Assembly (NCBI GenBank): GCA_027559495.1
Contig: JAMXSV010000015.1
Coordinates: 868,001 to 932,000 of the forward strand
Origin: Aurifilum marmelostoma
Lineage: Eukaryota; Ascomycota; Sordariomycetes; Diaporthales; Cryphonectriaceae
DNA length: 64,000 nucleotides
Direction: 5' to 3'
The position numbers and the translations under genes were made by a program. Shown here piece by piece: positions 12,051 through 23,967 of this stretch. Under the pieces are notes generated by a model. That model saw nothing but the letters and a program-made list of their open reading frames with translations, made no database searches and was not told the DNA's origin. The stretch's first letter is position 1; every line of letters begins with the position of its first letter.

Positions 12051-13503
12051 TTTCAATGACTTCATTGTTGGGGAGCAGAAGGTCAAAGGACGTAATAGGC
12101 AATTAATAACACCCGAAATATGGTGTTATGCCTGATGCCACACTTCGATTCATGTATATACTCTAATTGCTAAAACATAGAAGCGCCAGATATCTCGGCT
12201 AGAAGCAATGACCGTTGCCAGGTGATATGGACAGTCTTACCCAATTCTGTGCAATCTCAAGATCTGCTGTACAAGTGACATGAACCTTCACGAGGGTTGG
12301 AAATGATAGCGCGCAAATCTTTACAGAATGAGAACGCAGAATCAGGGATTTTTTTTTTTTCGGTGCCCTCCACCTCACAGAATACATAGCATTATCCAGT
12401 TGATGCAAGTTGCATGGCAACCTCGTGTTTACGTTGGGCTGTATATTTTCAGCCTGAAAATTCGCACCGCTTTCACTATCATCGTCTGCTATGTGACCGC
12501 TGTTTTCGTTATGGTTCTCTTCACTAGGTGTCTTCGCCAAATCGTTAACTTATACCTCGTCTCTGAACTGCCGCCGACCAAACAAACTCGGACATATTAA
12601 CTCGACCGCAATGGTGTTTGATATCCTTGCTGGTAGATGGATGAATACTGCTTTAAGCTACCTGGATATAACTGTTTATTAGAGGGACAGCTTGGCCCAA
12701 AACAGTTGACCTTTTTCATTGAGCTTCGTTAAAACTGGGGACTGATAATCATGTATTACTACGTACTTATTCCAGCATGCAGCCAATAAACAAATCTTGA
12801 GAACTCCCGCAGATCTCCTGGTACGAGAAAGGCGGCAACTGGCGAATTGCAGCATTCGGCAACGCAAAATGCTGCTTGGCAGTACATTGTAGATGTGGGG
12901 GGTTCGAGAGTAGCTGAACTGGATGACTCTTAATAGAGGCCAAGACGAGAGGAAAGATAGGTACAGAATGCTGATATGTTGATTGTTCCGCAATATTCCA
13001 CAGTCCAAAGTATGATTGTTCGAGAGTGAAGACCAAAAGTCATGGGAAGAAGGCGATGGCGAGGTTCAAGACATATTTGAATGAGATTTCTGTAATTATA
13101 CAGTCCTTGGTTTTTAATGCATAACAAACAGCTATGATAGAAGACTACACAATGACCCGGACTTTGAGTGCTACCTCATCGACTTCACTTTGTGTGGCTG
13201 CTGTTGGAGTACATTATTAGTACAGTGTAAGACCTGTTCTAGTTTTTGGATAGTGGATTCATTTTCTGTGAATGCTCCTGGGTAGCAGGACTGTTTGGTG
13301 TAACACCAACCAAATTTGATCCATCTTGCAATTGACATCCCAATGGTTTCAAGAGCGAATGGGACGGGTGAGTAGCAAATTGTCGCCGCCAACAAGACAT
13401 ATAAAGCAGGGTCTCTTTAATGCAACTTTACCTTTCAAGAATTTTCTAAGACAGCATGCACCACCTCAAAGAATCCTTATCCTGAAAGGTCCACATCAAT
13501 AAA
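12051..13503. other. Intergenic region without a supported gene
   Basis: Several short overlapping frames occur on both strands, none with a recognisable domain. A T run lies at 12349-12360. No repeat or RNA gene is apparent. Confidence 0.4.
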
Positions 13504-14746
13504 ATGCCGCCATTGAGTTCTTCCAAGAGTGGCCTGCACAAGCAGACAATCCCCGTTGGCCTCATACTCTTCCTACACCTTATTGGTCTCCTCGCCATCC
13601 TCGCCGTCCAAACGGTGACAATTCTCGTGGTCTGGCTCTACGCCTTGTTCGTCGACATACTTCTCAGTCAATTGCGCTGCTACCATCAGTATGCAGTGAG
13701 CACGACTCAACTACCAGAGTTTGATTTCAGCCTCTTTACGCCCGGCCAACCCCGATCTCATGTCTGCCGCGTCACTACCGATGTAATCAAAAAATATCTT
13801 GACCCTTCCTCGAAGCAGTCGGTCGATCACGTCGCTCATGCAGTCGCCACCCTCCTCCCACTCGACACCAATGATCTAAATAAAAGCTCCCAGCACATCG
13901 ATGCTGTAGCATCTCTGGGATGCCTCTGGAATACCATTTTCACTTTCGCCTGCCAGATCCCACACAATCATGTCCTTCAGGACAAACTCGTTCAGCTCAT
14001 CTCGGCACTTGCCAAATTGCCTGTGCTTCTAGTTGACGCGAATGATGTAAGTACTTTTGCTAACATCAAGAGATGCTCTTGATTGAGGAACAGAGACTGA
14101 TCAATAGCTCCATGTCCAGGGCATTATTCGGAGCTGGGAGAGACTGCCAGAGTACGGACCTTCCATTAGTCAACTCTGGGGTGACAATTTCTGTAAGTCA
14201 TCAGGAATATCCTCCTCTCATGCTGCAGAGTCTGATCGAGATTCAGGGCCAATTTTCGCGGGCGAAGGTTCTATGTCACCAATTTGGAATGAACGCTTTA
14301 TCAACTTCAATGCTTTCCTAGCCCGGGTTCAGGGAACCGGTCTCTCTTGTGTACCTGAAGCGCTGGAAATTGAAATGCTCTGGATCCTCACCGGGCCGCT
14401 CTCCAAGCATAAGGTCATTTGGGAGACGCACGTCCTCTCAGCGGCTCTCTGGATCGAACACGCCGGCTCATGGATGTGGTGGTACGCCGTTACCGAAGGC
14501 CAAATTCGACAATGGGAACCCGAGAAGCTCAATGTTGGACGTTGGCACGAGATGATGAGCTGCTGGCTTACCATCTCCGCTGATGGGAGCAAGCCCCGAG
14601 ACGTACGGATGTTATCACAGGGAGCGTACCGAACAATGCGAGGACTGTCCAGCACAGAGCCTAATACTTTATTCGAGAACATCGGCCAGATGAAATGGAT
14701 CAGCCTATTGAGAGACACGGGTAGTAAATCCCCACCGAAAAACTAA
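13504..14746 (+). CDS. DUF3632-like protein with N-terminal membrane segment(s)
   Basis: Two exons (13504-14046 and 14108-14746) with a 61-bp intron (donor GTAAGT, acceptor AATAG, internal TGCTAAC branch-like site) encode 393 residues. Residues about 17-60 are strongly hydrophobic and could form one long or two membrane helices. The rest resembles fungal DUF3632 proteins: a tryptophan-anchored segment with a QIPHNHVLQDKLVQLI motif near residue 160, then RSWERLPEYGPSISQLW just after the splice junction, and a Trp-rich helical C-terminal half. DUF3632 proteins are common, uncharacterised and soluble as far as I recall, so the membrane leader is unusual. No function can be assigned. The family assignment is by pattern, not a search. 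Confidence 0.75.
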
Positions 14747-15439
14747 GACGTACATGTTGCGCTGACAGCATGAGTTGGCCATTAGATGGGCCGATAACTT
14801 CCACAAGTATTACTGGACGGTGGGTGGCAAACAAGATGGTGGCTTTGTTAACTAGGTCTAGTGCTGCAATTTCCAGTTAGGTGACTAGCAATCAGTTCAC
14901 GTAAAAATAGACAGACCATCAGGCGCTACAGGTACGAGTCTAGTGATAATAACAGGACACTCTGTTGTGGTACTTATGATCTGTAGACCCATACTGAGGT
15001 GAATAATGTTGAGTGAGAGCGAGTAGAAGGGTTTAGTGATTGTAATCAAGGCAGAGCAGAAATCATCAGGCACAATTTTCTATCACACTGATCAAAGACA
15101 AAGAGGAATGAACCTGATGCAGTCTTATCTATACGTAGTCTTCGACCCTATTATGCATGATTGTGACGCAAATTCCGGAGGCGCACCCATCACCTTGTTC
15201 ACTTCCATACAGCCTTGTCGTAGCCTTGCCATTGTTTGAAACGTCGAGCAGGGATGCAACCCCAACCCTTGATAATCCCTGTCGAAAGTTTCCGCTCACC
15301 GCCAAAATTCCAAACGGCAGAATTCTCGACTTTCACGGCATACCTTCCCCGCGGTCTCTTTCCGCGAACAAGTCTACACGTCTCTGTCCCACATCCTCAT
15401 ATCGCCCACACAAACTCAAAGACATCAAAGCAGAGAATC
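14747..15439. other. Intergenic region and RRP15 leader
   Basis: No gene is supported. The frame from which RRP15 is read is open upstream to about 15236, but this is most likely 5' leader, because the conserved protein begins at the ATG at 15440. Confidence 0.4.
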
Positions 15440-16475
15440 ATGGCTGGCGCGACCTTCAAGAAGCGATCGCGCGACGACGCGCCAAAGCCAAAAACCGGCC
15501 GCCCGACCAAAAAGCAGAAGAAACAGACGGCCTACCACAGCGAAAGCGAGAGCGCATCTGAGCCCGACAACGACGAGGGATTTCAGGCTGTGAACCTACT
15601 TGACTCGGATGAGGATGACATCCACAACGCACAGGTTGACGACGGTGCAGACACAGACGGCGCCTCGGATGTATCGAGCTCCGAGTCCGAGACGGAACGG
15701 GCGCCGCGACGGGGACAGCAGAAGAACAATGACAAGAAGAAGCCTGTGGTCTCGATAGCCAAGAACGCACCCGAGAGCAGGCTGGCCAGGGATGCACCTG
15801 CCTCTGACGATGACTCGGAGGGTGCCACGGGCTCCTCAGCTGACGAGGATGACGACGAGGTTGATGAGTACTCGGACCTCGACGGCTCCGAAGACGGCGA
15901 AGAGGGCGGTAGGAAGCGCAACAGCAAGTCCAAGCGCAGCGACCCGACTGCCTTTGCGACGTCCATGTCCAAGATCCTCTCAACGAAGCTCTCGACTTCC
16001 AGGCGCGCAGATCCCGTGCTGGCCCGCAGCGCGGCGGCGCACGAGGCGAGCCGGCAGGCCGTGGACACGACGCTAGAGACCAAGGCCAGGAAGAAGTTGC
16101 GGGAGCAGAAGAGGCTAGCAATGGAGAAGGGGCGGGTGCGGGATGTGCTTGTCGCCACCAATGGGACGTTCAGCAATATCAACCCTGTGACGGGCGAAGT
16201 CGTGGCGGATGCGGATGGGGGAGACGACCGTGGCAGTGCTGGAGACGGAACGAAGGCTGCGCAAGGTCGCACAGAGGGGTGTGGTGCAGCTGTTCAATGC
16301 GTTCAGGACGGCGCAGGTCAAGGCTGCTGAGGCGGAGAGGGTGTCGCGGAAAGAAGGGGTCATTGGTGTGGATCGGAAGAAGGAGAAAGTCACTGAGATG
16401 AGCAAGAAGGGCTTCCTGGACTTGATCGCCTCGGGCGGCGGCGGGCTGAAGAAGGGCCCGCTGGAGGAGGCCTGA
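15440..16475 (+). CDS. RRP15: Ribosomal RNA processing protein 15 homolog, with a probable +1 frameshift
   Basis: The reading frame from the ATG at 15440 encodes a basic N-terminus (KKRSRDD...GRPTKKQKK), a long acidic Ser/Asp/Glu region, and then the conserved Rrp15 core beginning DPTAFATSMSKILSTKL near residue 173. This frame would run on to a stop at 16330 in unrelated sequence. The rest of the Rrp15 core (LRKVAQRGVVQLFNAFRTAQ, then KKEKVTEMSKKGFLDLIA) continues in the next frame to the stop at 16473-16475. The switch falls at a run of five Gs at 16217-16221; four Gs would restore one frame of about 344 residues. No GT-AG intron of fitting length and phase is visible. Rrp15 is a nucleolar factor for 60S pre-rRNA processing. 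The shift is probably a base-calling error or a recent mutation, because the downstream core is well kept. Confidence 0.85.
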
Positions 16476-16857
16476 CCAGGACAGACTGAGTACCTGTGGA
16501 AGATAGAGGTGAAGGTGTCAAGATGACATTGCATCTGATGGGCGTCTTTGATTGATTAAGGTTCTCAATTGATTGAGGAGCGATGTGCCTCCCGCTTGTT
16601 CCATCGGGGGACAGACGGCAGCAATGGCCACCTTTGTACATAAAAATACAACATTATGCCCTTGCCATAGGCCACGAGGCACTTGGTCTATGCCATCCAA
16701 AACTGCAACTATGACACTCGTCCCTGCATTCCCTGAGTAGGTATGATCTTTTCCTCCTTTTGTAAATCATAACATCCCGAGATCATGCGCCTCGGATTGC
16801 TCACAGAGGTGTGCCAAATTGTCACATTATCATTGCCCAGTCGGCACTTCATCTTGG
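16476..16857. other. Convergent 3' intergenic region between RRP15 and the ferredoxin gene
   Basis: About 380 bp between the two stop codons. It should hold the 3' ends of both transcripts. I see no gene or repeat. Confidence 0.4.
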
Positions 16858-17555
16858 TCATGACTTGAAGTCGCTCGCCTGCAGGTTCCGCGTCATGGAC
16901 GGCAGCTTCACCACCAGCCCATCCAGCTCCGGCGTCATCACAATCTGGCAGCCTAGCCTGCTGGTCTCTGTTAGGCCGAAAGCGAGATCCAACATGTCGT
17001 TCTCGTCATCGTCAGGCTCGGGCATCTTGTCGTAGTAATCCTCGTCTTGTACAATCACATGGCATGTTGAACATGCGCAGGACCCGCCGCAGGCACCTAG
17101 AGGAAACAGTAGAACATGTCAACTTGTCTGTCGCAATCACACTCTCAATCGTGACATGGTGGCTGAGGCCGGCCAAAGAAAGAGAAACCCCCTATCATAC
17201 CTTCCATCTCTAGGTCATGCGCCTGGGCTATGTCCAAGAGGTTGTCTCCCTTCGACACGGCGACCTTTGTCTCCAGCCCGTCCTTGTCGATGAACGTCAC
17301 GTAGAGTTCTTCGCCTGGCTTGGGCGGATCGACATGCCCATGCCGCCGTATTGCGCTCGAGGAGAATGATCGTGCGGTTTGGCGCAGGCTGAGCTGGTGT
17401 ATCCGGCCGGGCGAGCGGTGATTTCGGGATATTATTGCGCCTGGGCGAGGTAGTGTTATGCGGGAGGATTTGCTGCTGAATGATTGTGAAAGTGCAGAGG
17501 CAGATGCTGCCTGTGCACGCATGAGCGAGCGTGCAAACGCCCCTGGGGTCGTCAT
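16858..17555 (-). CDS. YAH1: Mitochondrial [2Fe-2S] ferredoxin (adrenodoxin type, Yah1)
   Basis: Two exons on the minus strand, 17555-17201 and 17096-16858, encode 197 residues. The N-terminal 65 or so residues are rich in Arg and Ser with almost no acidic residues, a clear mitochondrial targeting peptide. The ferredoxin fold follows (VTFIDKDG...DNLLDIAQAHDLEMEG). The splice junction splits the codon just before the cluster-binding loop GACGGSCACSTCH. Ligands are C121, C127, C130 and C168, with the normal C-x5-C-x2-C spacing; the additional C125 is common in this family. The C-terminal GLTETSRLGCQI motif is typical. Yah1 passes electrons from ferredoxin reductase for Fe-S cluster, haem A and coenzyme Q synthesis in the matrix. 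The intron has GTATGA and CTAG ends. It is transcribed divergently from UGO1. Confidence 0.93.
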
Positions 17556-18357
17556 TTCGTGCCGGAGGATATGCGCGTAAGAGAGGGAAAAGAAGACGGC
17601 GGCGGCGGAGGAGGGAGGATTCAGTCGATTTTAATGCTGAGGAGAACTCAGAGAGCACCAGTCCTAGCCAGGCGAGGGCAGACAAGCGTGATCAAAGATG
17701 TGCAATGTCCGGCCGAGTAGTAACCAATAGCCGTCGAGTGGGCTGGCGTGTCAATGCACGTTGGGCGCAGCCGTGCAGGCGGGATGCTGAATTCTATCTC
17801 AAGAAAGGCAAAAGAGAGGCAGAGAAATTCGCGGGTGAAATTCCGAGGCCGAGCGGACCCTGCTCTGACGTCCTTGTGTAGCCCAATACCAAAGCGCCGG
17901 ATCGTCAGCAGAATTCTGACTCTTTTTTGGCGCTTATCGATAAAAAAGATAATATAGACGGGCTTAAGTAAGCTTTCCCGAACAGCTCCCCCGCCCTCAG
18001 TTTTCCGACGTGGGTCCGATCAATCCTGGTTTGGCTGGGCTGGGCTGGACTTGACATTTGGGGAATGATTTCATGCGACTCTCTTCTTCATGCAAGCACA
18101 CGACGCGCCAACACACCCACTGACACACACCACAAGAAGCCTTTGTACACCGCATACACAAGACGCAAGCTCATACGGGGGAGGCACACAGGATTTTCAT
18201 ACCCACTGGTCCCGCCTTTGGGCAGCATCGAAGCTGCTGGCAGCAGACATCAGCCCATCCATCCCATCCGTCCGTCCATGACGCTGCTCTCCGACATGAG
18301 GATTTGAAAATCTGAAAATTATCGACAGCCATCTCTAGAACTCCCAAGCCTCCAGAC
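17556..18357. promoter_or_regulatory. Shared divergent promoter region of YAH1 and UGO1
   Basis: The start codons of two nuclear genes for mitochondrial proteins face away from each other across about 800 bp. A purine-rich stretch lies near 17581-17640 and CA-rich sequence near 18090-18150. No other gene is supported here. Shared regulation is an inference from layout only. Confidence 0.45.
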
Positions 18358-20062
18358 ATGGCAAACAACCACAGACAAGGGGTTAATCCCCTCCGTCCTT
18401 ACTATGTTCCTCCTACGATCGGGGAGTCCAACATCGAGCCGTCCAACATCCCCGGTCCCAATGCCTTCTCCCGCTCAGCAAATGGCTCCTCCCCCTCGGC
18501 CAAGTACGCGTCAAAGGCACGCGACATGTTCTCGGATCTTGATTACAAAGACTACATCTCTGAGCCTTCACCCTCGGTCGTGGGGAACATCAAGGAGGTG
18601 ATCAACGAGCTCATGTGGAAATACACCACCGTGTTCCTTGCGCAGCCCTTTGACGCCGCCAAGTTGATCCTGCAGGTCCGGACCCAGGACGACATTGGCG
18701 CCATGGGAGCTCCGCCGAGCTTACCATCCTCGCCGGTTGTCTCAAGGCAGTCGAGCTTCAAGGCAGCTGCATATGGCGAGGTATGTGACGAACCCAGCAA
18801 AGCAGACAGGCAGTCGCGAGACGAGGATTCTCTATAATTTTCTTCTGTGTATATGGCACGGCGGCTGATTGAAAGGGAAACACAGCTCTCGGATTCAGAA
18901 GGCGACGAGCCGGCCTACTTTACTTCGACTGTTCCTCATACACCCTCACCGGCACGTACCCGAAGGAGACGGTCCACAACACCGCCACCAGAAACTCCAA
19001 AGACAGCGAAGAAGCCTACCCTGCCACCCCACATGCTCAATATCCGCCGGCCCGACTCGATTACAGAGGTCATGTCGCAGCTATGGCAGAACGAGGGAGC
19101 ATGGGGCGTTTGTAAGGGAACCAATGCCACCTTTGTCTATAAGGTGTTACAGTCGCTGCTGGAAGGCTGGTCGAGAAGTCTGCTGTGCGCACTCCTCGAC
19201 GTGCCTGATCTCGGCCTCAAGACGGACATGGACCGGCTGGTGGACATTGCATCCCCTTATCCATGGGCCTCTTTGTGTGTCGCGGCTGCAGCTGCCGTGA
19301 TCACCAACCTTATCCTTTCTCCGCTGGACCTTGTCCGGACGAGGTGAGTCCCGAAGTCTTGCCAATGCTGCCTTGATGAGCCGCCGTAGCTGACGCCTCC
19401 CTGCTAGGTCCATAGTTACATCGACATCACGAGGTCCGCGGCGGACACTGGGCACGTTGCGCTCTCTGCCTTCGTACATGTGTCCCTCGAGCCTCGTGCT
19501 TCCTACTGCTCTTCACGCCTTCATCCAGCCCATCCTCCGCCTCTCGACGCCTTTGGTTCTGCGGACCAAGTTCATGATTGATAGCGAAGTATCGCCGACG
19601 ACCTTCTCGCTCGCAAAGTTCTGCTCCTCAACAGTCGCTCTGTTTGTGAACCTGCCACTGGAGACGGTGCTCCGTCGTGGTCAGGTTGCCGTCCTGAGCT
19701 CGCCAGAGTATGTACACGCCATTGAGGGAGGCGGCAGCCCCGCTAAGGGCAGTCGGGGCGGCGAGGAGAGGGGAGCCACAACAGCCTCGCTCGAGACCAT
19801 TGTGCCTCCAGGCAAGTATGACGGTGTATTCGGCACTATGTATACGATAGTCAATGAGGAAGGATCCAGGGCCGTCCCAACAACCCCGACAGCGAGGACA
19901 CGGGCTGCCGCTAAGAAAGGCAAGCCGCGGGTTGCCGAGACCGTGTTTCGACGAGGTCAGGGCGTTGAGGGATTGTGGAGGGGATGGAAGGTCAACTGGT
20001 GGGGTCTGGTAGGCCTGTGGGCGGCTGCGAACGTGGGAGGTGGAGGGGACGGGGAGTTCTGA
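18358..20062 (+). CDS. UGO1: Mitochondrial fusion and carrier-family protein Ugo1
   Basis: Three exons (18358-18780, 18886-19343, 19408-20062) encode 511 residues. The N-terminus carries NPLRPYYVPPTIGES, a signature of fungal Ugo1 proteins. The later part contains mitochondrial-carrier repeats, with degenerate signatures SPLDLVRTR near residues 286-294 and LPLETVLRRGQ near 377. A disordered Ser/Pro-rich loop with DEPAYFTST lies between the first repeats. Ugo1 is an outer-membrane protein linking Fzo1 and Mgm1 in mitochondrial fusion. Intron 1 (105 bp) must end at the CACAG before 18886 to keep the frame; the nearer AAAG at 18875 does not fit. Intron 2 has GTGAGT and CTAG ends. The C-terminal end is rich in Gly and Trp. 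Confidence 0.88.
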
Positions 20063-21901
20063 TGATCGGGTCCGATTGGGGTTCGCTCATGCGAAGACTA
20101 CGAAGCTCGTCTCCAAGGAGAGAAACGCGAACGAGACGCTCTAGTCATCACATTCATAAGAACAACGCAGGGGGTGTGGGGCACTGTTTTGGCTGGAGCA
20201 AGCGGGTGTCCAATGGTTGATCTGCTCTCACTCTTTCTCTCTACTCACGACTGACGGTATGATATCCCTGCTTCGATCGTTGTATTATGTATATTGGTTA
20301 CGGACACAAAGAACGTGCAAATATAGACATCTCACTCCAGGTCTGCACTGCCTTTCACTCATCGTGAAGGGCGGTAATAGTAATTATGCTTGATCCACGG
20401 CGGCTGAACGGACGGCCCATGTCGTGCGGCACAGGCTAATTTTTCTTCTCTTCGAAACTATTTCATCTCCTGCTCAATTTTCAAAAGCAACATCCCGTAA
20501 TCTTCAAGCCTATGAGGGACGGCAAGATTCAAAAGTTAGGGGTGTGACTTAATTTATATCCAGGCGGGCGATTGGCGGAGGAACTTTGCAAAGCCACATC
20601 CGACCTCTTTAGATCCCGAAAATGTCGAGACAAATGTTTGTTGTGCGACATAATTCCACATAGATTGCAAGCCATAATGATTGGCGCCGCCGGGCATTTC
20701 TTTTTCTGCAGGCCGTCATCGAACCTCAACCAGGGTAGTATTTGAGCCGTCGCCTTTCCTCGGAGCAGTTGATTGCGTGCCGCCTCACAAGGCTAGGCCC
20801 ACTCCTACGCCGCTCAGGTGATGGCAGTCCTAGTTTTCCTATCCTGACTACACCGCATACTCTCGATCAGGAAACGAATTCAGCCCCATGATCAGAGCAA
20901 CTTTCGGCCGGAGCCGTAAGACTCGTCGTGATCACACCTGTGGGCAATGCACGCTTGGTGCCGATGGCTTGTTACGTTTCTCGCCTCTCATGGGCCAGCC
21001 AACAAAACAGCCTCAACTCCTCTCGCATGCACCCCAGGTCTTGGCATGGAAGATTGGGGCCCGAACTTACCACATCTGGTCATCAAGAGGCTGACGACAA
21101 ATATGAATGTCACTCCACTGCCCCATGCAAGGACCAGGACTCGTCATCACCAGGCCCTTCTGCAGGCCAATGGTCTTTCGTCCTTGGTTGGCATGGGAGT
21201 CTGTCTGCTATCCAGAAGTCTGAGCTGTCAGTAGGCTGCCGGGCCACAGCCGATCCCATCGCTGCTCTTGCAGCTGTGCCCTGTGTGAGACATCGGAACC
21301 AATATAGGACGACCACGTTCCGCTGGTCCTCGGACGGGCAGGTGATGCAACAGTGGCTGGGCCCTCTAGGATGGGATAATGGGACCATCTCGAGGCGGGA
21401 TGGGCACGCGTGGCCACCCCGCAAAAGAAAGAAGAGGTTCGAGGCATCGCACGTAGGTCCAGAATAGGAAGTCCAGCCGCCCTGTCGCAGAAGAACAAGG
21501 CAGAAGAGAAGCAATAGCAGCATCTGTTCGGATCTGAAGGCATCTCTGGCGCCATCTCATTGATGGAAGACTTCCCGCTCAGGGGAACGGGCCTCCTGGG
21601 GTGGTGGGGATCAAGGAGACCTAATATAGTCGGTGTCACGGCTTGTGTGCCGAGCTTTCCATCCATGGATGTATAAAATGGAGTGTGTGATTCTGTATCT
21701 CCTCTCTGGCGTTATTCATGTGCTTGATCTGAGGTTCAAAGGCTGAGCAATACAGGAACGACCACTCACCTCATCGCACGGCTGTGATCTGCTCTCCCCT
21801 CGATTCCCCGGAAACCCCTCCCCCTTATCCTCTACTCGTCCCTCACTGGTGACTTTGTCGCCGTAACCAGTCAGTCAGTGTACAGACGGTTGAATCGCAC
21901 C
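20063..21901. other. Intergenic region and LPMO promoter
   Basis: No gene is supported. Overlapping frames of 140-180 codons on both strands near 20928-21666 look like chance: they share the same bases and show no domain. The right end is the promoter of the AA9 gene. Confidence 0.4.
21672..21678 (+). promoter_or_regulatory. TATA box of the AA9 LPMO gene
   Basis: TATAAAA sits 230 bp before the ATG at 21902 and is followed by CT-rich sequence (about 21785-21845). This fits a long-leader inducible gene; inferred from position. Confidence 0.45.
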
Positions 21902-23392
21902 ATGGCCATCCTGACCCGTGTCGTACTCGGCGCTCTCGCCACCACCACCACCGTTATTTGTCATAGCCACGTAAATAACCTGGTGATAGATGGAGTCTTT
22001 TGGCAAGGATATGACCCGACGACGGATCCGTACTTGACAGACCCTCCCATCGTGGTGGGCTGGACGGCTGATGACACTGATAATGGCTTTGTCGCTCCGG
22101 ATGCCTACCAGACCGGAGACATCATCTGGTACGTTTGAAACACATTTGAGCAGTCTGTCTGCTCTCGGGATTTTTCTTGAGGAAAAGGAGAGAAGATGGG
22201 GGACAGCACATCTCTTTATATATGAAAGCCTCTCTGGCGGCTAAAGGTCTACCGGGACACGTCGAAACGGCTTCCATGCAGCTCACCCTCCATGAGCACC
22301 CTACCTGCCAAGACAAGATAATTAATTAATCTGACGATCCCATTTACTATAGCCATAAGAACGCGACACCAGCCGGAGGCCATGCAACTGTGGTCGCTGG
22401 CCAATCGATCTCGATCCAGTGGGCGATTCCATGGCCCGACAGCCACAAGGGCCCGATGCTAGACTACCTTGCAGCATGCAATGGAGACTGTGAAACAGGT
22501 ATACATTATTGAAAGGGAACCAGAAGATGAAATACATATTAACACGTTGAGATAGTGGACAAGACGACTCTCGAGTTCTTCAAGATCGACCAGGTCGGCT
22601 ACATCAACGGCTCCGACCCGGGCATCTGGGGTGACGATGTCTTTATCAACAACAACAGCACCTGGCTCGTGCAGATCCCCGAGGACCTTCTTCCTGGAAA
22701 CTATGTCCTGAGAACCGAGATCATCGCCTTGCACAGCGCTGAGTCCGAGGATGGCGCGCAGAACTACCCACAATGCTTCAACCTGGCAATCTCTGGGACG
22801 GGCACCCTGCTGCCGAGCGGGACCTATGGAACTGATTTATACCACGAGACGGACCCTGGTATTCTGTATGTCTCCTCTTCTTCCTTTCCTGTTAATAATA
22901 ATGCAACCAAATTATCGATCCAAACTCTGGGGTGGGGGGGGGATTGGAAAGGAAAATAACCGAGCTGAATACTGACCTCGTAAACCTCTACCCCTTAGCT
23001 ACAACATCTACACCACCTCCGAGAACTATACCATCCCGGGCCCAACACTGTACAGCGGCTTCCCCAGCTCTGTAGAGCAGACCAGCTCGGTTGCCACCGT
23101 CACCAGCTCTGCCATCACCCCTGGCGCCGCCGCCAGCACCGGCGCGTCCTCGGTCGCGAGCACGTCCGCCACCACGACCGTTTCGACCGTGACCAGCGCT
23201 TCCTCGACCTCGGTTGCCAGCACCTCGACCACCCTGATCACGTCCAGCACATCTGCTGTGACCACGTCGGCGGCTGTCACCAGCGGCCAGACGCTGTATG
23301 GACAGTGTGGCGGTAGTGGCTGGACTGGACCGACGGTCTGCGTGAGTGGTACCTGCACCACGGAGAATGCGTACTACGCTCAGTGTCTCTGA
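21902..23392 (+). CDS. AA9 lytic polysaccharide monooxygenase with C-terminal CBM1
   Basis: Four exons (21902-22128, 22353-22498, 22556-22865, 22999-23392) encode 358 residues. After a 20-residue signal peptide the mature protein would begin HSHVNNLVIDGV, placing H21 as the copper-binding N-terminal histidine. The second brace histidine is in DSHKGPMLDY (H107), and the axial tyrosine lies in GAQNYPQC (Y195, with Q193 and H184 nearby). DIICHKNATPAGGHA, formed across the first splice junction, is another AA9 hallmark. A Ser/Thr-rich linker of about 80 residues joins a CBM1 beginning LYGQCGGSGWTGP and ending at the stop. The enzyme cleaves cellulose oxidatively with a copper centre. Intron 1 (224 bp) is longer than the others. 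It converges with the ATPase gene. Confidence 0.94.
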
Positions 23393-23967
23393 GGGAAGAA
23401 GAGGAAGAGGGACGGAGGCAGGGTTGAGTGGGGACTATCCTTCCAAGGTGGCTGTGGAAATACGAAAGAATGAAAGGATGATGTTGAACACTGACTGCAC
23501 TTTGCACGCAAGTTGTTTCAAGACATCAATTGGTATCTTATGGTTCACAATGACTCCTTGCTTAAGATGTATGTGAATAGCTTCAATTCTTATACTCCAG
23601 GCGGCTTCTTCAAGCCCTTGCCGAATGATGCTCTATTTGATCGAGTGATTCAACCCAAAGTACAGGACTCTGATTTTGTATCGTACCTCCCAATTGATTA
23701 GCGTGATATCATTCCGTTGGGAAGGCAACTCGTGAAGTCACAATTGGAAACTTTCTGAAATGTTCTTGTTTGAATTAAACCTGATAGCTATGCGTTTCAG
23801 CCGTTCCCAACGAGTGGGCCGAAATTAAATGCTTTGACCAACTTCCAGTCCTTCTATGAACAGTGGCATCCTAAAACACCCCCCATATGAACACCGGGGT
23901 ACACTTGAATTATATCTAGCACCTTCCCCCCCCCCCCCCATCTGTCATCCTTCCATTGCTCCCTTCT
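23393..23967. other. Convergent 3' region between the LPMO and ATPase genes
   Basis: No gene is seen. The stretch holds the 3' ends of both transcripts and a run of Cs at 23926-23939. Confidence 0.4.

Noticed and set aside
11427..12086. 219-codon minus-strand frame antisense to the polygalacturonase
   Set aside because: It is the GC-rich third-position shadow of a strongly supported GH28 gene.
15456..16272. Two minus-strand frames of 221 and 229 codons antisense to RRP15
   Set aside because: They mirror the acidic, low-complexity Rrp15 coding sequence (Ser/Arg/Pro-rich shadows).
20928..21666. Overlapping frames of 137-179 codons on both strands
   Set aside because: They occupy the same bases on opposite strands, lack domains and fall in the LPMO promoter region.
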